Below, piece after piece: positions 34,656-44,513 of a stretch of DNA of 64,000 bases. The position numbers and the translations under genes were made by a program. Each line of letters begins with the position of its first letter. Positions within the stretch are counted from its first letter, which is position 1. Where the stretch lies: NCBI RefSeq assembly GCF_900142215.1, contig NZ_FRAC01000011.1, positions 199,620 through 263,619 on the forward strand, written 5' to 3'. This stretch comes from Anaerocolumna jejuensis DSM 15929. GTDB taxonomy: Bacteria; Bacillota; Clostridia; Lachnospirales; Lachnospiraceae. The notes under the pieces were generated by a model. It did no database searches and had not been told where the DNA came from. It saw nothing but the letters and a program-made list of their open reading frames with translations.

Positions 34656-36782
34656 TTGCAGTTTAGGGAGCTTAAAATTACGGATTTCGGAAAATTTCAT
34701 CAAAAGAATATTTTCTTAAAAGAGGGTATCAACCTGATCTATGGGGAAAATGAAGCCGGCAAATCCACGGTTCATGCCTTTATCAGAGGGATGCTCTTTG
34801 GCATAGAAAAGCCAAGGGGAAGAGTTTCAAAGGAAGATATCTATACCAGATACCAGCCTTGGGACAGCCCTTCTTCCTACAGGGGAAGTCTGGATTTTAC
34901 ATCGGAGGGAAAGAATTACCGGATTATCCGCAACCTTGAGAAAAACCAGAAAAGCATGAGTCTTCTTGATCTGGAAACCGGAAGAGAGCTGGGAAATGAT
35001 AACGGAAGGATAAAGGAGCTTTTAGGCGGGCTTACGGAATCCGGTTATGTGAATACTGTCAGCATAGAACAGCAGAAAATCAGAACAGGCCCGGAGCTTG
35101 CAGGCGAAGTCAGAAATTATATTACCAATCTGTCCTTAGCCAAAAGCAATGAGGTAGATGTAAACAAAGCCCTTGCTTTTTTACAGGGAAAGAAAAAAGA
35201 ACTGGAGAGCAGGAGACCCCAGCAGGAATTAAAAGAAACAAAAGAGCTGATCGAAAAAGGAAAAATCCTGGAGCAGCGTGCAGATGACCTTATGAATCAG
35301 CTTAACCGGGTAACCCGTGACCTTTCCCTTGCAGAAGAGAGGGTAAACAGCCAAAGGGCAGAGGGCGCAGAGAAGGAGAATTCCTTTGATTATGAAGAAG
35401 CACTGCTCCAGTATCCTCTCATACAGGATAAGTTTAAATACTATGAGGGCAGAAAGAGACAAAAGGAAGAGCTTAGAGGGAAAATTGAGACACTGGAAGA
35501 GGAAATAGCAGCAGGCAAATATCCAAAGAGCGGTGAGCTTAAGAAGGATATGGAGGCTTTAAGGGAAACAGAGAAGGAAAAGGCAGGAATTGAGGAAGAA
35601 CGGGAAGCATTTCTTTTAGAGGCTTCCCAAAATAAGAAGAGAAGAACAGGCAGAGCTTTCACAGCCACAGTCCTTTTCCTTTTAGGAGCATTGGTAATGC
35701 TTTTAATCGGCTTTACCAGCCACAGTAAGGTCTGGCTGGCAGCCCTTCCCCTTGCTCTTGCTGCTGCGGCAGTAATAGGAAAGCTTAATGCTGATACAAA
35801 AAGGGCAGCAAAAGAATATGAAGAGAGACTGAAAGGTCTTGACAGTATCAATCAGCACAATCGGAAAAAAAGAGAAGGAACTCTTGAGAAATACCATGTC
35901 AGAAATGAAGAAGAGCTTACGGCCCTTTATGAAGCTTCTATAAAGGCAGAAATGCAGAATGATTTTAAAAAAGTGCAAATCCGGGAATACATAGGGCAGG
36001 AGGAGCAATTGGAAGAATTGGTGGCGGCAGGGAAGGAAGAGCTGATATCCTATCTGATGCTGGCAGCCAAGGAGAAAGAGAGGCTGCTTTTAAAGGAGTA
36101 TGAGCCGGAAGAAAGGGACCTATTAAAAGTAAGGACCTTTTTGGAAGGCAGAAAAAAGGAACAGCAAAGAGCAGAAGAGGAGATTTTTAAAGAAAGGGAC
36201 AGGCTAAGCCTTCTGGCGGAGAAAATCAAGTGGGAGCTCAATTCCCTGTCAGAAAATGAAGAAGAGTTATTATTTTACCAGGAGAAGGAGAGAAAGCTCT
36301 TAGAAAAAGAAGAGGAGCTTAAAATAGAGTTAGAGGCTGTTGCAACGGCCATGGAAACCATTAAGAGTCTTTCTCAGAAAATACATGATTCCTTTGGAGC
36401 AGTGCTGAATCAAAAGGTATCCGGTCTGGTATCGGAACTTACCGGCGGCAGCTACAGTAATATAAGGATAGATGAAAATCTGGAAATGAAGGCAGAGATA
36501 GGGGAGGAATACCGGGTATGGGACAGATTAAGTACCGGAACCATGGATCAGTTATTATTTGCTCTGCGGCTCAGTGTTTCCGATATCCTCTATGACAGGG
36601 AACTTCCTCTTCTTCTTGATGATTGCTTTGCCTATTATGATGACAGGAGAACAAGGGCGGCCTTATCCTATCTTACAGGATGCAGCAGGCAGATTCTTAT
36701 CTTTACCTGCCATGAAAGGGAGAGGGAAATATTAAAGGAGCTAAATATTTCATATAACTACGTAGACTTAGGAGAAGCTTGA
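34656..36782 (+). CDS. AAA-type coiled-coil ATPase with membrane hairpin (YhaN/SbcC-like)
   Basis: 708 residues from a TTG start (34656) preceded by AAGGAGAG. Walker A is GENEAGKS (residues 30-37), Walker B LPLLLDDCF near 645, and the signature region LSTGTMDQLLFALRLSVSD lies just before it. Two coiled-coil arms flank a hydrophobic pair (about 329-372, TATVLFLLGALVMLLIGF and WLAALPLALAAAAVIG). SbcC/Rad50 has a zinc hook there; YhaN-type proteins have this membrane hairpin instead, so the complex may work at the membrane. Partner of the upstream phosphoesterase. Confidence 0.86.
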   Translation: MQFRELKITDFGKFHQKNIFLKEGINLIYGENEAGKSTVHAFIRGMLFGIEKPRGRVSKEDIYTRYQPWDSPSSYRGSLDFTSEGKNYRIIRNLEKNQKSMSLLDLETGRELGNDNGRIKELLGGLTESGYVNTVSIEQQKIRTGPELAGEVRNYITNLSLAKSNEVDVNKALAFLQGKKKELESRRPQQELKETKELIEKGKILEQRADDLMNQLNRVTRDLSLAEERVNSQRAEGAEKENSFDYEEALLQYPLIQDKFKYYEGRKRQKEELRGKIETLEEEIAAGKYPKSGELKKDMEALRETEKEKAGIEEEREAFLLEASQNKKRRTGRAFTATVLFLLGALVMLLIGFTSHSKVWLAALPLALAAAAVIGKLNADTKRAAKEYEERLKGLDSINQHNRKKREGTLEKYHVRNEEELTALYEASIKAEMQNDFKKVQIREYIGQEEQLEELVAAGKEELISYLMLAAKEKERLLLKEYEPEERDLLKVRTFLEGRKKEQQRAEEEIFKERDRLSLLAEKIKWELNSLSENEEELLFYQEKERKLLEKEEELKIELEAVATAMETIKSLSQKIHDSFGAVLNQKVSGLVSELTGGSYSNIRIDENLEMKAEIGEEYRVWDRLSTGTMDQLLFALRLSVSDILYDRELPLLLDDCFAYYDDRRTRAALSYLTGCSRQILIFTCHEREREILKELNISYNYVDLGEA

Positions 36783-36878
36783 TTCTCCGCAAATCATACT
36801 ATCTGCATAAGCCTGAATTCAATCCATAAAAAGCTTGTGCAGCTATCCGTTTTATATCAACGGCGTAAAGAGGCAGAT

Positions 36879-39377
36879 ATGGAAAATAATAAAAGTAGTT
36901 CGCAAAATAACAGCACTAGAAACAGCAATACAAGGGGTACAAACAGGAGCACAGGCAGCGGTAGCAGCAGAAATGCGGGCAGCAGCTCAGGGAATAATGG
37001 ATACCGAAACGGTACGGGAAGTGGTACAGGAAGCACCCCTAAAAAGGACAACAAAAATATGACAGCAAGTAATAAACATAAGAAGAAAAAGAATAAGCGT
37101 TTAAGACAAAAGGTCAGGCTGACTGTCCTGGCAATATTTTTGGTATTCTCCCTGTTATTTCTGGCAGGCTGCCTGTTTTTTGATTATAAGTACGGGGATG
37201 CCTTTGTTAAATATCAAAATGATGCCAATCAGTTAGTTGGTGATTCCACTCCTGAGACCTTCAGGCAAATGGAAACCAGTCTGGTCTATGACAGCAACAA
37301 GAAGCTGCTGTCTGTTTTAAAGGGAGAGAAGGATGTCTATTACCTGAGCTATGATAATATTCCCCAAAGTGCGGTGCAGGCAATGATATCCATTGAAGAT
37401 AAGAAGTTTTTAGAGCACGGCGGAGTGGATTTATCAGCCAATATCCGTGCATTTGTGGCACTGGTTAAGCATAGGGGAGAAATTACCCAGGGCGCCAGCA
37501 CCATCACCCAGCAGCTTGCAAGAAATATCTTTTTATCCAATGAGGTAAGCTATGAAAGAAAGCTGAAAGAAATCTTTCTTGCAGTGGATTTAGAGAAAAA
37601 ATACAGCAAGAGGGAGATAATGGAGTTTTATTTAAACAACATTTATTTTGCCAATGGATACTACGGAATACAGGCAGCCAGCAAGGGCTACTTTAGCAAG
37701 GATGTGAATAAGCTAAGCCTGTCGCAGATTGCTTATTTATGCGCAATCCCCAACAATCCCACCATATATGATCCCCTTGACTATCCGGCAAATACCTTAA
37801 AGAGAAGGGATCGTATCCTGTATCAGATGTATAAGGACGGCAAAATCAGCGAGGCGGAATATGACCAGGCTGTAGCAGAAAAGATTAAGCTTAAGACCAA
37901 GAAGCCCAGCCGCAATAACTATGTGGAAACCTATATTTTCTATTGCGCTACAAGAGCTTTAATGGAGCAGCAGGGTTTTGTATTTAAGAATCAATTTAAA
38001 TCCGATGGGGATAAAAAGGAATATGATAAGGAATACAAGGAGGCCTATAACAAATGCCAGAAATCCTTATATTACGGAGGCTACCGTATTTACACCTCCA
38101 TTGACATGAAAAAGCAGGAGCAGCTGCAAAAGTCAGTGGATGACACTCTGGCCAACTTTACCGAAAAGACGAAGGATGGAATTTATAAATTCCAGGGAGC
38201 GGCAGTATCCATAGACAATAAAACCGGAAGAGTAATTGCTATTGTAGGCGGCAGGTACCAGAATACAGGAGGCCTTACCTTAAACCGGGCTTACCAAAGC
38301 TTCCGCCAGCCCGGCAGTTCCATCAAACCGCTGATCGTATACACTCCGTCCTTTGAAAATGGCTATTATCCTGATAATGTGGTAAATGACCATAAATTTG
38401 AGGGAGGGCCCTCCAATTCTGATGGTGTTTACCTTGGAAAGATTCCCTTAAGGACAGCGGTGGAAAAATCCAAGAATACCGTTGCCTGGCAGCTGTATGA
38501 GGAGCTGACGCCTAAAGTTGGATTATCCTACCTTTTGAATATGAACTTCAACAGAATAGATAAGAATGATTACTATCCCGCAACCTCCCTTGGTGGTTTT
38601 ACATACGGTGTAAGCCCCTTGGAGATGACCTCCGGCTATGCCGCCCTTGAAAATGACGGCGTATTCAGAAAACCGACCTGTATTGTTTCCATAAAGGATT
38701 CGGAGGGAAATGTGATAGTGGACGGCAAAATGGCGAAGAAGCAGGTCTACAGCCAAAATGCAGCCCGTATGATGACGGATGTACTGACAGGCGTTATTAA
38801 AAATGGTACCGGACGGGGACTTGGCCTTGATAATATGATATCCGCCGGAAAGACGGGTACTACCAATGACAAAAAGGACGGATGGTTTGTCGGATATACC
38901 CCTTATTATACCACCGGTGTCTGGGTAGGCTATGACAGCCCGAAAACCAGCAATCAATTAGCCGGTGCCACTTACCCCGGAAACATCTGGAAGACCTATA
39001 TGAATGAGATCAATAAAGGCCTTGAAAATATCCCCTTCTCTTCCTATACCGATACCAGATCGGACGAGGAGAAAGCAAAGGATCAGGGTATTACCCCGAC
39101 ACCTACCGAAACACCTACTCCCACACCTACCGAGACACCTACACCTACCCCGACAGATACTGTAACAGAAGAGCCCACAGAGCCGGGGGATGGAGGAACC
39201 GATATCACAGAAACTCCCACAGAGCCTGAAAACCCAGATAACGGAGAAAACCCGGATAATCCGGATAACGGAACGGACCCCGGAGGTGACGGTACCAATA
39301 ACGGAAGCGGAGATGGCCAGGGGACGGATAATGGAGTAAATGGTGATAATGGCGGCGGTGATATTTCCACACCATAG
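36879..39377 (+). CDS. Class A penicillin-binding protein (PBP1A type)
   Basis: 832 residues from ATG 36879 (AGAGG upstream). A Ser/Asn/Gly-rich cytoplasmic tail precedes one membrane helix (VLAIFLVFSLLFLAGCLFF, about 87-110). The GT51 glycosyltransferase follows (EDKKFLEHGGVD, 173-184; ITQGASTITQQLARN), then the transpeptidase with SSIK (Ser480), SKN and KTGTT (658-662). The C terminus is a Pro/Thr/Glu and Asn/Gly/Asp low-complexity extension of about 110 residues, likely embedded in the wall. It polymerises and crosslinks peptidoglycan. Confidence 0.93.
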   Translation: MENNKSSSQNNSTRNSNTRGTNRSTGSGSSRNAGSSSGNNGYRNGTGSGTGSTPKKDNKNMTASNKHKKKKNKRLRQKVRLTVLAIFLVFSLLFLAGCLFFDYKYGDAFVKYQNDANQLVGDSTPETFRQMETSLVYDSNKKLLSVLKGEKDVYYLSYDNIPQSAVQAMISIEDKKFLEHGGVDLSANIRAFVALVKHRGEITQGASTITQQLARNIFLSNEVSYERKLKEIFLAVDLEKKYSKREIMEFYLNNIYFANGYYGIQAASKGYFSKDVNKLSLSQIAYLCAIPNNPTIYDPLDYPANTLKRRDRILYQMYKDGKISEAEYDQAVAEKIKLKTKKPSRNNYVETYIFYCATRALMEQQGFVFKNQFKSDGDKKEYDKEYKEAYNKCQKSLYYGGYRIYTSIDMKKQEQLQKSVDDTLANFTEKTKDGIYKFQGAAVSIDNKTGRVIAIVGGRYQNTGGLTLNRAYQSFRQPGSSIKPLIVYTPSFENGYYPDNVVNDHKFEGGPSNSDGVYLGKIPLRTAVEKSKNTVAWQLYEELTPKVGLSYLLNMNFNRIDKNDYYPATSLGGFTYGVSPLEMTSGYAALENDGVFRKPTCIVSIKDSEGNVIVDGKMAKKQVYSQNAARMMTDVLTGVIKNGTGRGLGLDNMISAGKTGTTNDKKDGWFVGYTPYYTTGVWVGYDSPKTSNQLAGATYPGNIWKTYMNEINKGLENIPFSSYTDTRSDEEKAKDQGITPTPTETPTPTPTETPTPTPTDTVTEEPTEPGDGGTDITETPTEPENPDNGENPDNPDNGTDPGGDGTNNGSGDGQGTDNGVNGDNGGGDISTP

Positions 39378-39426
39378 ACCTTTAAATATAACCAAAAAAT
39401 AATACAGACAAATTTAAATATTCCTA

Positions 39427-39457
39427 TTGACTCTCCTGTAACAGCAGGGTTTACAGT
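39427..39457 (+). promoter_or_regulatory. MerR-type promoter with 19-bp spacer
   Basis: TTGACT (39427-39432) and TACAGT (39452-39457) are 19 bp apart with a CCTG...CAGG dyad between, the geometry bound and remodelled by MerR proteins. It lies 80 bases before the MerR gene. Confidence 0.6.
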
Positions 39458-39484
39458 TATTTCATTGGGGCCCCAATACAATAT

Positions 39485-39507
39485 GTGTGAAAAAGTCACT
39501 TTCACAC
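39485..39507 (+). other. GTGTGAAA hairpin in the MerR leader
   Basis: GTGTGAAA (39485-39492) pairs with TTTCACAC (39500-39507), the same motif that heads the dispersed repeats. Confidence 0.6.
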
Positions 39508-39537
39508 TAGGCTATTTATTTCGCAAAGGGTGTAAGC

Positions 39538-40359
39538 ATGTTTAAAATCGGTGAATTTGCAAAATTAAACAGAATAACCATAAGTACCTTAAGACATTAT
39601 GATGCCATGAACCTTATTAAGCCCGTAAAGACGGATGAACTGACAGGGTACCGTTACTATTCGGCAGAGCAGATGCCGCTTCTTAGCCGTATTCTCCGGT
39701 TAAAGGAGATGGGCTTTTCCCTGGAGGAAATTACTCTTATTATAAAGGGAAATACGGGTAAGGATGCCTTGATGGAGCTTCTTTGCTTAAAGCAGACGGA
39801 AGTACAGGATGCCATAAGCAGGGAAGAAGAACGGCTTAACAGTCTTAAGGACTATATGAGTTATCTGAATCAGGAGGGCAAAGCAATGGAATATGATGTT
39901 CTTTTAAAGAAAACAGATAACATAAAGGTGGCGGGACTCAGGGACCTCATTCCTGAATATACGGCACAGGGACCTTTGTGGGAGGAATTGGGAGACTATA
40001 TTAATAAAAACCACGGGAAGATGGTGCCGCCCTGTATGGTAATCTATTATGACAGTAAAGAGCTTCTGAATGCAGTAGATGCTGAGGTGCTGGAAGGTAT
40101 AACAGGAGAGCTGAAGGGAAGTGACCGGGTAAATGTCAGGTATTTAGAGCCTGTACAGGCTGCCTGTGTGGTCCATAAGGGGCCATACAGCGCATTGAGC
40201 CATGCCTATGAGGCACTTTCTGCCTGGATAGAAGAGAAGGGCTATGAAATAGCAGGTCCCCAAAGGGAACTTTACCTGAAGGGAGAATGGGATTCGGAAA
40301 GTCAAGAGGATTATATTACGGAACTTCAGATTCCAGTAGAAAAGAAAAAACTTCCGTAA
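39538..40359 (+). CDS. MerR-family regulator with GyrI-like effector domain
   Basis: 273 residues. The N-terminal MerR helix-turn-helix and wing (IGEFAKLNRITISTLRHYDA, LTGYRYYS) is followed by the long dimer helix (to about 120) and a GyrI-like/BmrR-type ligand domain (about 125-270). Such proteins activate multidrug or stress genes on binding aromatic cationic ligands. The only target visible is its own MerR-type promoter, so autoregulation is likely. No exporter adjoins it. Confidence 0.88.
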   Translation: MFKIGEFAKLNRITISTLRHYDAMNLIKPVKTDELTGYRYYSAEQMPLLSRILRLKEMGFSLEEITLIIKGNTGKDALMELLCLKQTEVQDAISREEERLNSLKDYMSYLNQEGKAMEYDVLLKKTDNIKVAGLRDLIPEYTAQGPLWEELGDYINKNHGKMVPPCMVIYYDSKELLNAVDAEVLEGITGELKGSDRVNVRYLEPVQAACVVHKGPYSALSHAYEALSAWIEEKGYEIAGPQRELYLKGEWDSESQEDYITELQIPVEKKKLP

Positions 40360-40375
40360 TAGTCAAAAAATTAAA

Positions 40376-40452
40376 AAAAGCAATTTTCACACAAATGCCT
40401 GGGAAATCCTCGGCCCAATCTTACGGCGTGCCTGGAAGGCGTTGCGGTTAGA
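40376..40452 (+). repeat. Dispersed repeat family 1, copy C
   Basis: AAAGCAATTTTCACAC (half of the usual hairpin), then CCTCGGCCCAATCTTACGG and TGGAAGGC. Here it lies downstream of a gene rather than just upstream. Confidence 0.7.
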
Positions 40453-40454
40453 AT

Positions 40455-40505
40455 GAAAAAAATAAGGGTAAGCAGCCACAGGATGGATGCTTACCCTTTA
40501 TCTTT
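40455..40505. terminator. Bidirectional terminator between MerR gene and prs
   Basis: AAGGGTAAGC (40464-40473) pairs with GCTTACCCTT (40489-40498), with T runs on both strands. Confidence 0.85.
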
Positions 40506-40663
40506 TGTCAATTTTATCATTTGTTGTTTATCTTACTATCTTTTGTATAACTATTATATCGGTAGTTAAATGAAGAAACATAACGGTTTTTGTCAAAAAA
40601 AATTATTTTATAAAAATTTTTAACTTATCCTAAAACTTAGTTTAAAAAAATCACCTTAAAAAC

Positions 40664-41833
40664 TTATTTCTTAACCTTAGCCAGAATGTTCTGGATTCTT
40701 TCTGTAGGACTTAAAAGCTTACTGATAGAAGAATCATGGTTTAAGGTATCAATTAAAAGAGCGATGTATTTACTCATATCTACATTGATATAGTAAGGCT
40801 TTGATAACAGCTCCTCTGTCTGGTAAACCAGGTTGGTGGTAAGTACTCTGTAGATTAAGCCCTGCTCATAAGCTTCATCAAATTTGGAAAGTCCGTTGGT
40901 AAATAATCCGAAGGTGGAGGCAACAAAGATTCTGCCGGCCTTTCTTCTCTTTAATTCCTTTGCCACATCAATCATGCTCTCACCGGAGGAAATCATATCG
41001 TCAATGATAAGCATATCCTTGCCTTCGATATCGGAGCCTAAGAATTCATGGGCAACAATGGGATTACGGCCGTTCACGACGGTGGTGTAATCACGGCGTT
41101 TATAGAACATGCCCAGGTCTACACCGAGTACGTTGGCGAAATAGATAGCACGGTTCATACCGCCTTCATCGGGGCTGATTACCATCATGTTATCACAGCT
41201 TATCTTCAGGTCCGGAACATGGTTCACAAGGGCCTTGATGAACTGGTAAGTAGGCTGAACGGTTTCAAAGCTCTTTAAAGGAATGGCATTTTGCACACGG
41301 GGGTCATGGGCATCAAAGGTAATAATGCTCTCCACTCCCATATTGGTCAGTTCCTGTAAAGCCAGAGCGCAGTCAAGGGATTCTCTGGAGCTTCTTCTAT
41401 GCTGTCTGCTTTCATAAAGAAAAGGCATAATAACGGTAATTCTTCTTGCCTTTCCGCCTACTGCCGCAATAATTCTCTTTAAATCCTGATAGTGGTCATC
41501 GGGTGACATATGATTGGTATGTCCGCATACCGTGTAAGTTAAACTGTAGTTACAAACGTCCAGAAGCAGGTAAAGGTCGGAACCACGAACGGATTCTTTG
41601 ATGACACCCTTTGCTTCACCGGTACCAAATCTTGGGCAGTGAGCATCAATAAGGTAGGAATCACGCTGATATCCTGCAAAAGCAATGGTGGAAGTGTGCT
41701 CACTTTCTCTCGCTTTACGCCAGTCTACAATGTAGTCATTTACCTTTTGACCGAGAGATTTACTGCTTTCCAAAGCAATCATCCCCAAGGTACCGACGGG
41801 AATTGTTTCTAGTATTTTTTCTTGCTGCGGCAT
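40664..41833 (-). CDS. prs: Ribose-phosphate pyrophosphokinase (PRPP synthetase)
   Basis: 389 residues. It transfers pyrophosphate from ATP to ribose 5-phosphate, giving PRPP for nucleotide, His and Trp synthesis. The ATP-site RRITVIMPFLYESRQHRR, the THNH-like FDAHDPRVQNAI and the PRPP loop MLIIDDMISSGESMID (about residues 270-285) are all present. It is about 70 residues longer than the usual bacterial form, with a distinct N terminus (ETIPVGTLGMIALESSKS), a type common in Lachnospiraceae. It is a monocistronic unit. Confidence 0.93.
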   Translation of the reverse strand: MPQQEKILETIPVGTLGMIALESSKSLGQKVNDYIVDWRKARESEHTSTIAFAGYQRDSYLIDAHCPRFGTGEAKGVIKESVRGSDLYLLLDVCNYSLTYTVCGHTNHMSPDDHYQDLKRIIAAVGGKARRITVIMPFLYESRQHRRSSRESLDCALALQELTNMGVESIITFDAHDPRVQNAIPLKSFETVQPTYQFIKALVNHVPDLKISCDNMMVISPDEGGMNRAIYFANVLGVDLGMFYKRRDYTTVVNGRNPIVAHEFLGSDIEGKDMLIIDDMISSGESMIDVAKELKRRKAGRIFVASTFGLFTNGLSKFDEAYEQGLIYRVLTTNLVYQTEELLSKPYYINVDMSKYIALLIDTLNHDSSISKLLSPTERIQNILAKVKK

Positions 41834-42159
41834 TTCGTTTGACCTCCAATTAATTTTAGGGAGTTGATAAGAGTATCTTAAACCCCGTTGTTTAGGATAG
41901 ATAGAAAATATGTTACTATACAGTAAACCCCAGAAATTCGTAGAATTTCGAGTTATTCAGCACTCTCATATGCATTTCATATGTTATGTTCCTATGCCCA
42001 GCCCGGCAAAAATAAAGCAGCTGAAAATTCACGAAAATGTCCATTAACGTTATACCATTATCATGAAGGTTAGTCAAGGCTAAATAAAGAATTTAGCCGC
42101 TAAATATAGATTTTAACCGCTAAACAAAGAATTTGACCACCAAATAAAGATTTTAACCG

Positions 42160-43146
42160 TTAAAAGAGTTTTTTTAGTCGAATATCCTCACCTACAACTT
42201 TTAACAGGGAAAAGTTGCTGGCAATTCTTGAGAATACTCGTTCGCTGTACAGGCTGTTGATATTGTCAAGGGACAGGTTGGTGGAGATTATGGTGGATTT
42301 GTTCCTGAGCAGCCTTTCGTTAATGCAAAGATACAGCTGCACATTTACAAAGGAATTATTAAGCTCTGTGCCTAAGTCATCGATAATAAGCAGGTCACAG
42401 TCCAGAATATACTCAAACTGGCTCTGGGACTCGAAGTTATCCTCGCCCCTGCCGAATTTGTTCTTCTCCAGGATATCAAAGAGCTGGAAGGCGGTTAAGT
42501 AGATAACGGTAAAAGCCTTATCCAGAAGCTCCTTTGCAATGCAGTTGGCCAGGAAGGTCTTGCCGACACCGGTATTTCCATATAGAAGAATATTTCCCTT
42601 GGTGGTATCAAAGCTGTCAATGTAGCGCCTGCATTCCTTCACTACCCGGATAATATTCTCTCTGGGAGTCATATTTAAGGAAGGCTCAACATAGGTCTCA
42701 TCATAATAATCAAGCGAAAAGGTACTAAAGTTTTCCCGGTTGATGGCATCCTTCATATTGGACTGGGAGTAGACAATATCAACAATAGCCTGTTTAAAGC
42801 AATGGCATTTTTCATTGCCCACATAGCCGGTATCCTTACAGTCAGGGCATTGGTAGCGGAGCTTTAAAAAGTCCTCCGGATAGCCGTTTTGCCTTAGGAG
42901 AGCAGCCCTTCTCTTTTCCGCTCCCCTTGCTACTTTCTTCAGGGTATCCAGTGCATCCTCATTGCCGGTCAGCATTTCCCTGGCACTTTCGATGGCACAG
43001 GTCACAATCTCATCGTCGATTTCTCTCAGGGCAGGTATTTTCCCATAGGCATCCTCCATACGGATATCAAGCTCATGCTTGGCCTCAAGCTGTCTGTTAT
43101 CATAATCCCTTAAGATTTTATTGTATTGATAATTTTTAAGAGCCAT
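42160..43146 (-). CDS. Replicative helicase loader ATPase (DnaC/DnaI type)
   Basis: 328 residues: an N-terminal helical region, a four-Cys zinc knot (Cys100, 103, 114, 116 in QCPDCKDTGYVGNEKCHC), and an AAA+ domain with Walker A GNTGVGKT (190-197), Walker B LLIIDDLG, and arginine finger region near the end. It loads the DnaB-type helicase at origins. It follows the DnaD-domain gene by 51 bases, and together they form a primosome operon read toward lower coordinates. Confidence 0.9.
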   Translation of the reverse strand: MALKNYQYNKILRDYDNRQLEAKHELDIRMEDAYGKIPALREIDDEIVTCAIESAREMLTGNEDALDTLKKVARGAEKRRAALLRQNGYPEDFLKLRYQCPDCKDTGYVGNEKCHCFKQAIVDIVYSQSNMKDAINRENFSTFSLDYYDETYVEPSLNMTPRENIIRVVKECRRYIDSFDTTKGNILLYGNTGVGKTFLANCIAKELLDKAFTVIYLTAFQLFDILEKNKFGRGEDNFESQSQFEYILDCDLLIIDDLGTELNNSFVNVQLYLCINERLLRNKSTIISTNLSLDNINSLYSERVFSRIASNFSLLKVVGEDIRLKKLF

Positions 43147-43197
43147 AGGGTAAAATCTCCTTTAAAGGCGTAAATTCAAATGGCAGATTCGAATACG

Positions 43198-44415
43198 CTA
43201 ATTCATTTTTTTCTGCAATAGCTTTTGTTCCATGGAAGAATAATCGGCTTCCGTATAGGAACGCTGGGGGAAAGCATTAAAGCGGTTCTGGGAAGAGGGA
43301 CGGGGCTGCTGGGGCTTTTGATACTCCTTGCCTGCGGTGCTGGCATTTGCCGCATTTGCTGCTTTTGCCGCAGAATCCTTTACATGCTCTTCATCCAGCT
43401 TACTGATCTGTGCCAGTTCCTTAACACCCTTTTTATTCCAGTTCTCCAATATCTTATCCGCATATTTAAAATCCGGCTTCTGGGTAAGAAGGATGGTGCG
43501 GTTGCAAGCTTCGGTGATGATATCAATGGAAAAGCCGAATTTATTCAGCCATTTCTCTATGTATTGCTTTTCAATCTGACCGGGGGAACGGTTTAAACCA
43601 AAAGCTTTATTGATGGCATTGTAATTGCTGTTATAAAGGGCAGTCCTTGCTTCCGCTTTTTCAACGGTATCGATTCCTTCCTCTGCCCAGGAAAGGGCTA
43701 CGGCTTCGATATAGGAAGGATTTTTCTTATTTTTGGAAATGCAGTATTCATACAGGTACATAATAAGCTCATTGGAGAACCCAAGGCTTTCATATAAATA
43801 CAGGATTAATTGCATATCCATGGGCTTGATCAGGCGGTCCAGGTAAATCTCAATGATATTTAAGAGCCATTTCACTTCGTCATTTTCCGTAAGCTGTTTT
43901 ATTTGTGCTTCGGAGTAAGTGGGCTTTTCAAACTGGTGGGGCTTGGGGCTTTCCGTAACTTTGGAAGAGGCCAGCTCTTCATAGGAGGACTGAGGTGTTT
44001 CCTCAATCTGTTCCTTCCTGTCCGGAAGATTGGTATTCCTGCCGCTTTCATAGGGAGTCTCGTAACTGCCGCTGTTATAGCTCATATTTGCAGCATCGCT
44101 GCCGGAAGACTTGCAGTCCGGCTCTTCAACGGTGATGGATGCGATTTCCTGTTTTTCATTTTTTTCCAAGGTAATCAGGCTAACCTTTTCCCAATAGCAC
44201 AGAGCACGAATAATATCTTTTTCCGTCTCATCCAGATGGTCGGCTATGGACGATATGGTAATTCCAACATCGGCAGAGCTGTTCATACAGCGAAGCAGGT
44301 AAAGATATACCTTCACGTAGGAACCGCTGGCAACGGGCATATATTCATCGATAAAGCGGTTGGGCACAAGGGTCACACCCCGTTCACGGCTGGAATTTAA
44401 CAGTATTGTACTCAT
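43198..44415 (-). CDS. DnaD/DnaB-domain primosome protein
   Basis: 405 residues. The N-terminal winged-helix part (VPNRFIDEYMPVASGSYVKV and DHLDETEKDIIRALCYWEK) is a DnaD-like N domain. Two DnaD C-terminal domains follow (about 200-275, with NELIMYLYEYCISKNKKNPS, and 285-345), then a low-complexity Ala/Gln/Pro-rich tail. It bridges DnaA-opened DNA and the helicase loader encoded downstream. The promoter region contains DnaA-box-like sequences. Confidence 0.87.
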   Translation of the reverse strand: MSTILLNSSRERGVTLVPNRFIDEYMPVASGSYVKVYLYLLRCMNSSADVGITISSIADHLDETEKDIIRALCYWEKVSLITLEKNEKQEIASITVEEPDCKSSGSDAANMSYNSGSYETPYESGRNTNLPDRKEQIEETPQSSYEELASSKVTESPKPHQFEKPTYSEAQIKQLTENDEVKWLLNIIEIYLDRLIKPMDMQLILYLYESLGFSNELIMYLYEYCISKNKKNPSYIEAVALSWAEEGIDTVEKAEARTALYNSNYNAINKAFGLNRSPGQIEKQYIEKWLNKFGFSIDIITEACNRTILLTQKPDFKYADKILENWNKKGVKELAQISKLDEEHVKDSAAKAANAANASTAGKEYQKPQQPRPSSQNRFNAFPQRSYTEADYSSMEQKLLQKKMN

Positions 44416-44513
44416 TTTTAATTAACCTCTCATTTCCTTTGTAAAACTATTGTATCATAGTCTAAAGTACTTGAAAATAGGCTAAATTTTAAGAAGCCGA
44501 TTGTGAAAAAAAA

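Noticed and set aside
36835..37062. Short ORF overlapping the PBP start
   Set aside because: Alternative frame of the repetitive Ser/Asn-rich PBP tail.
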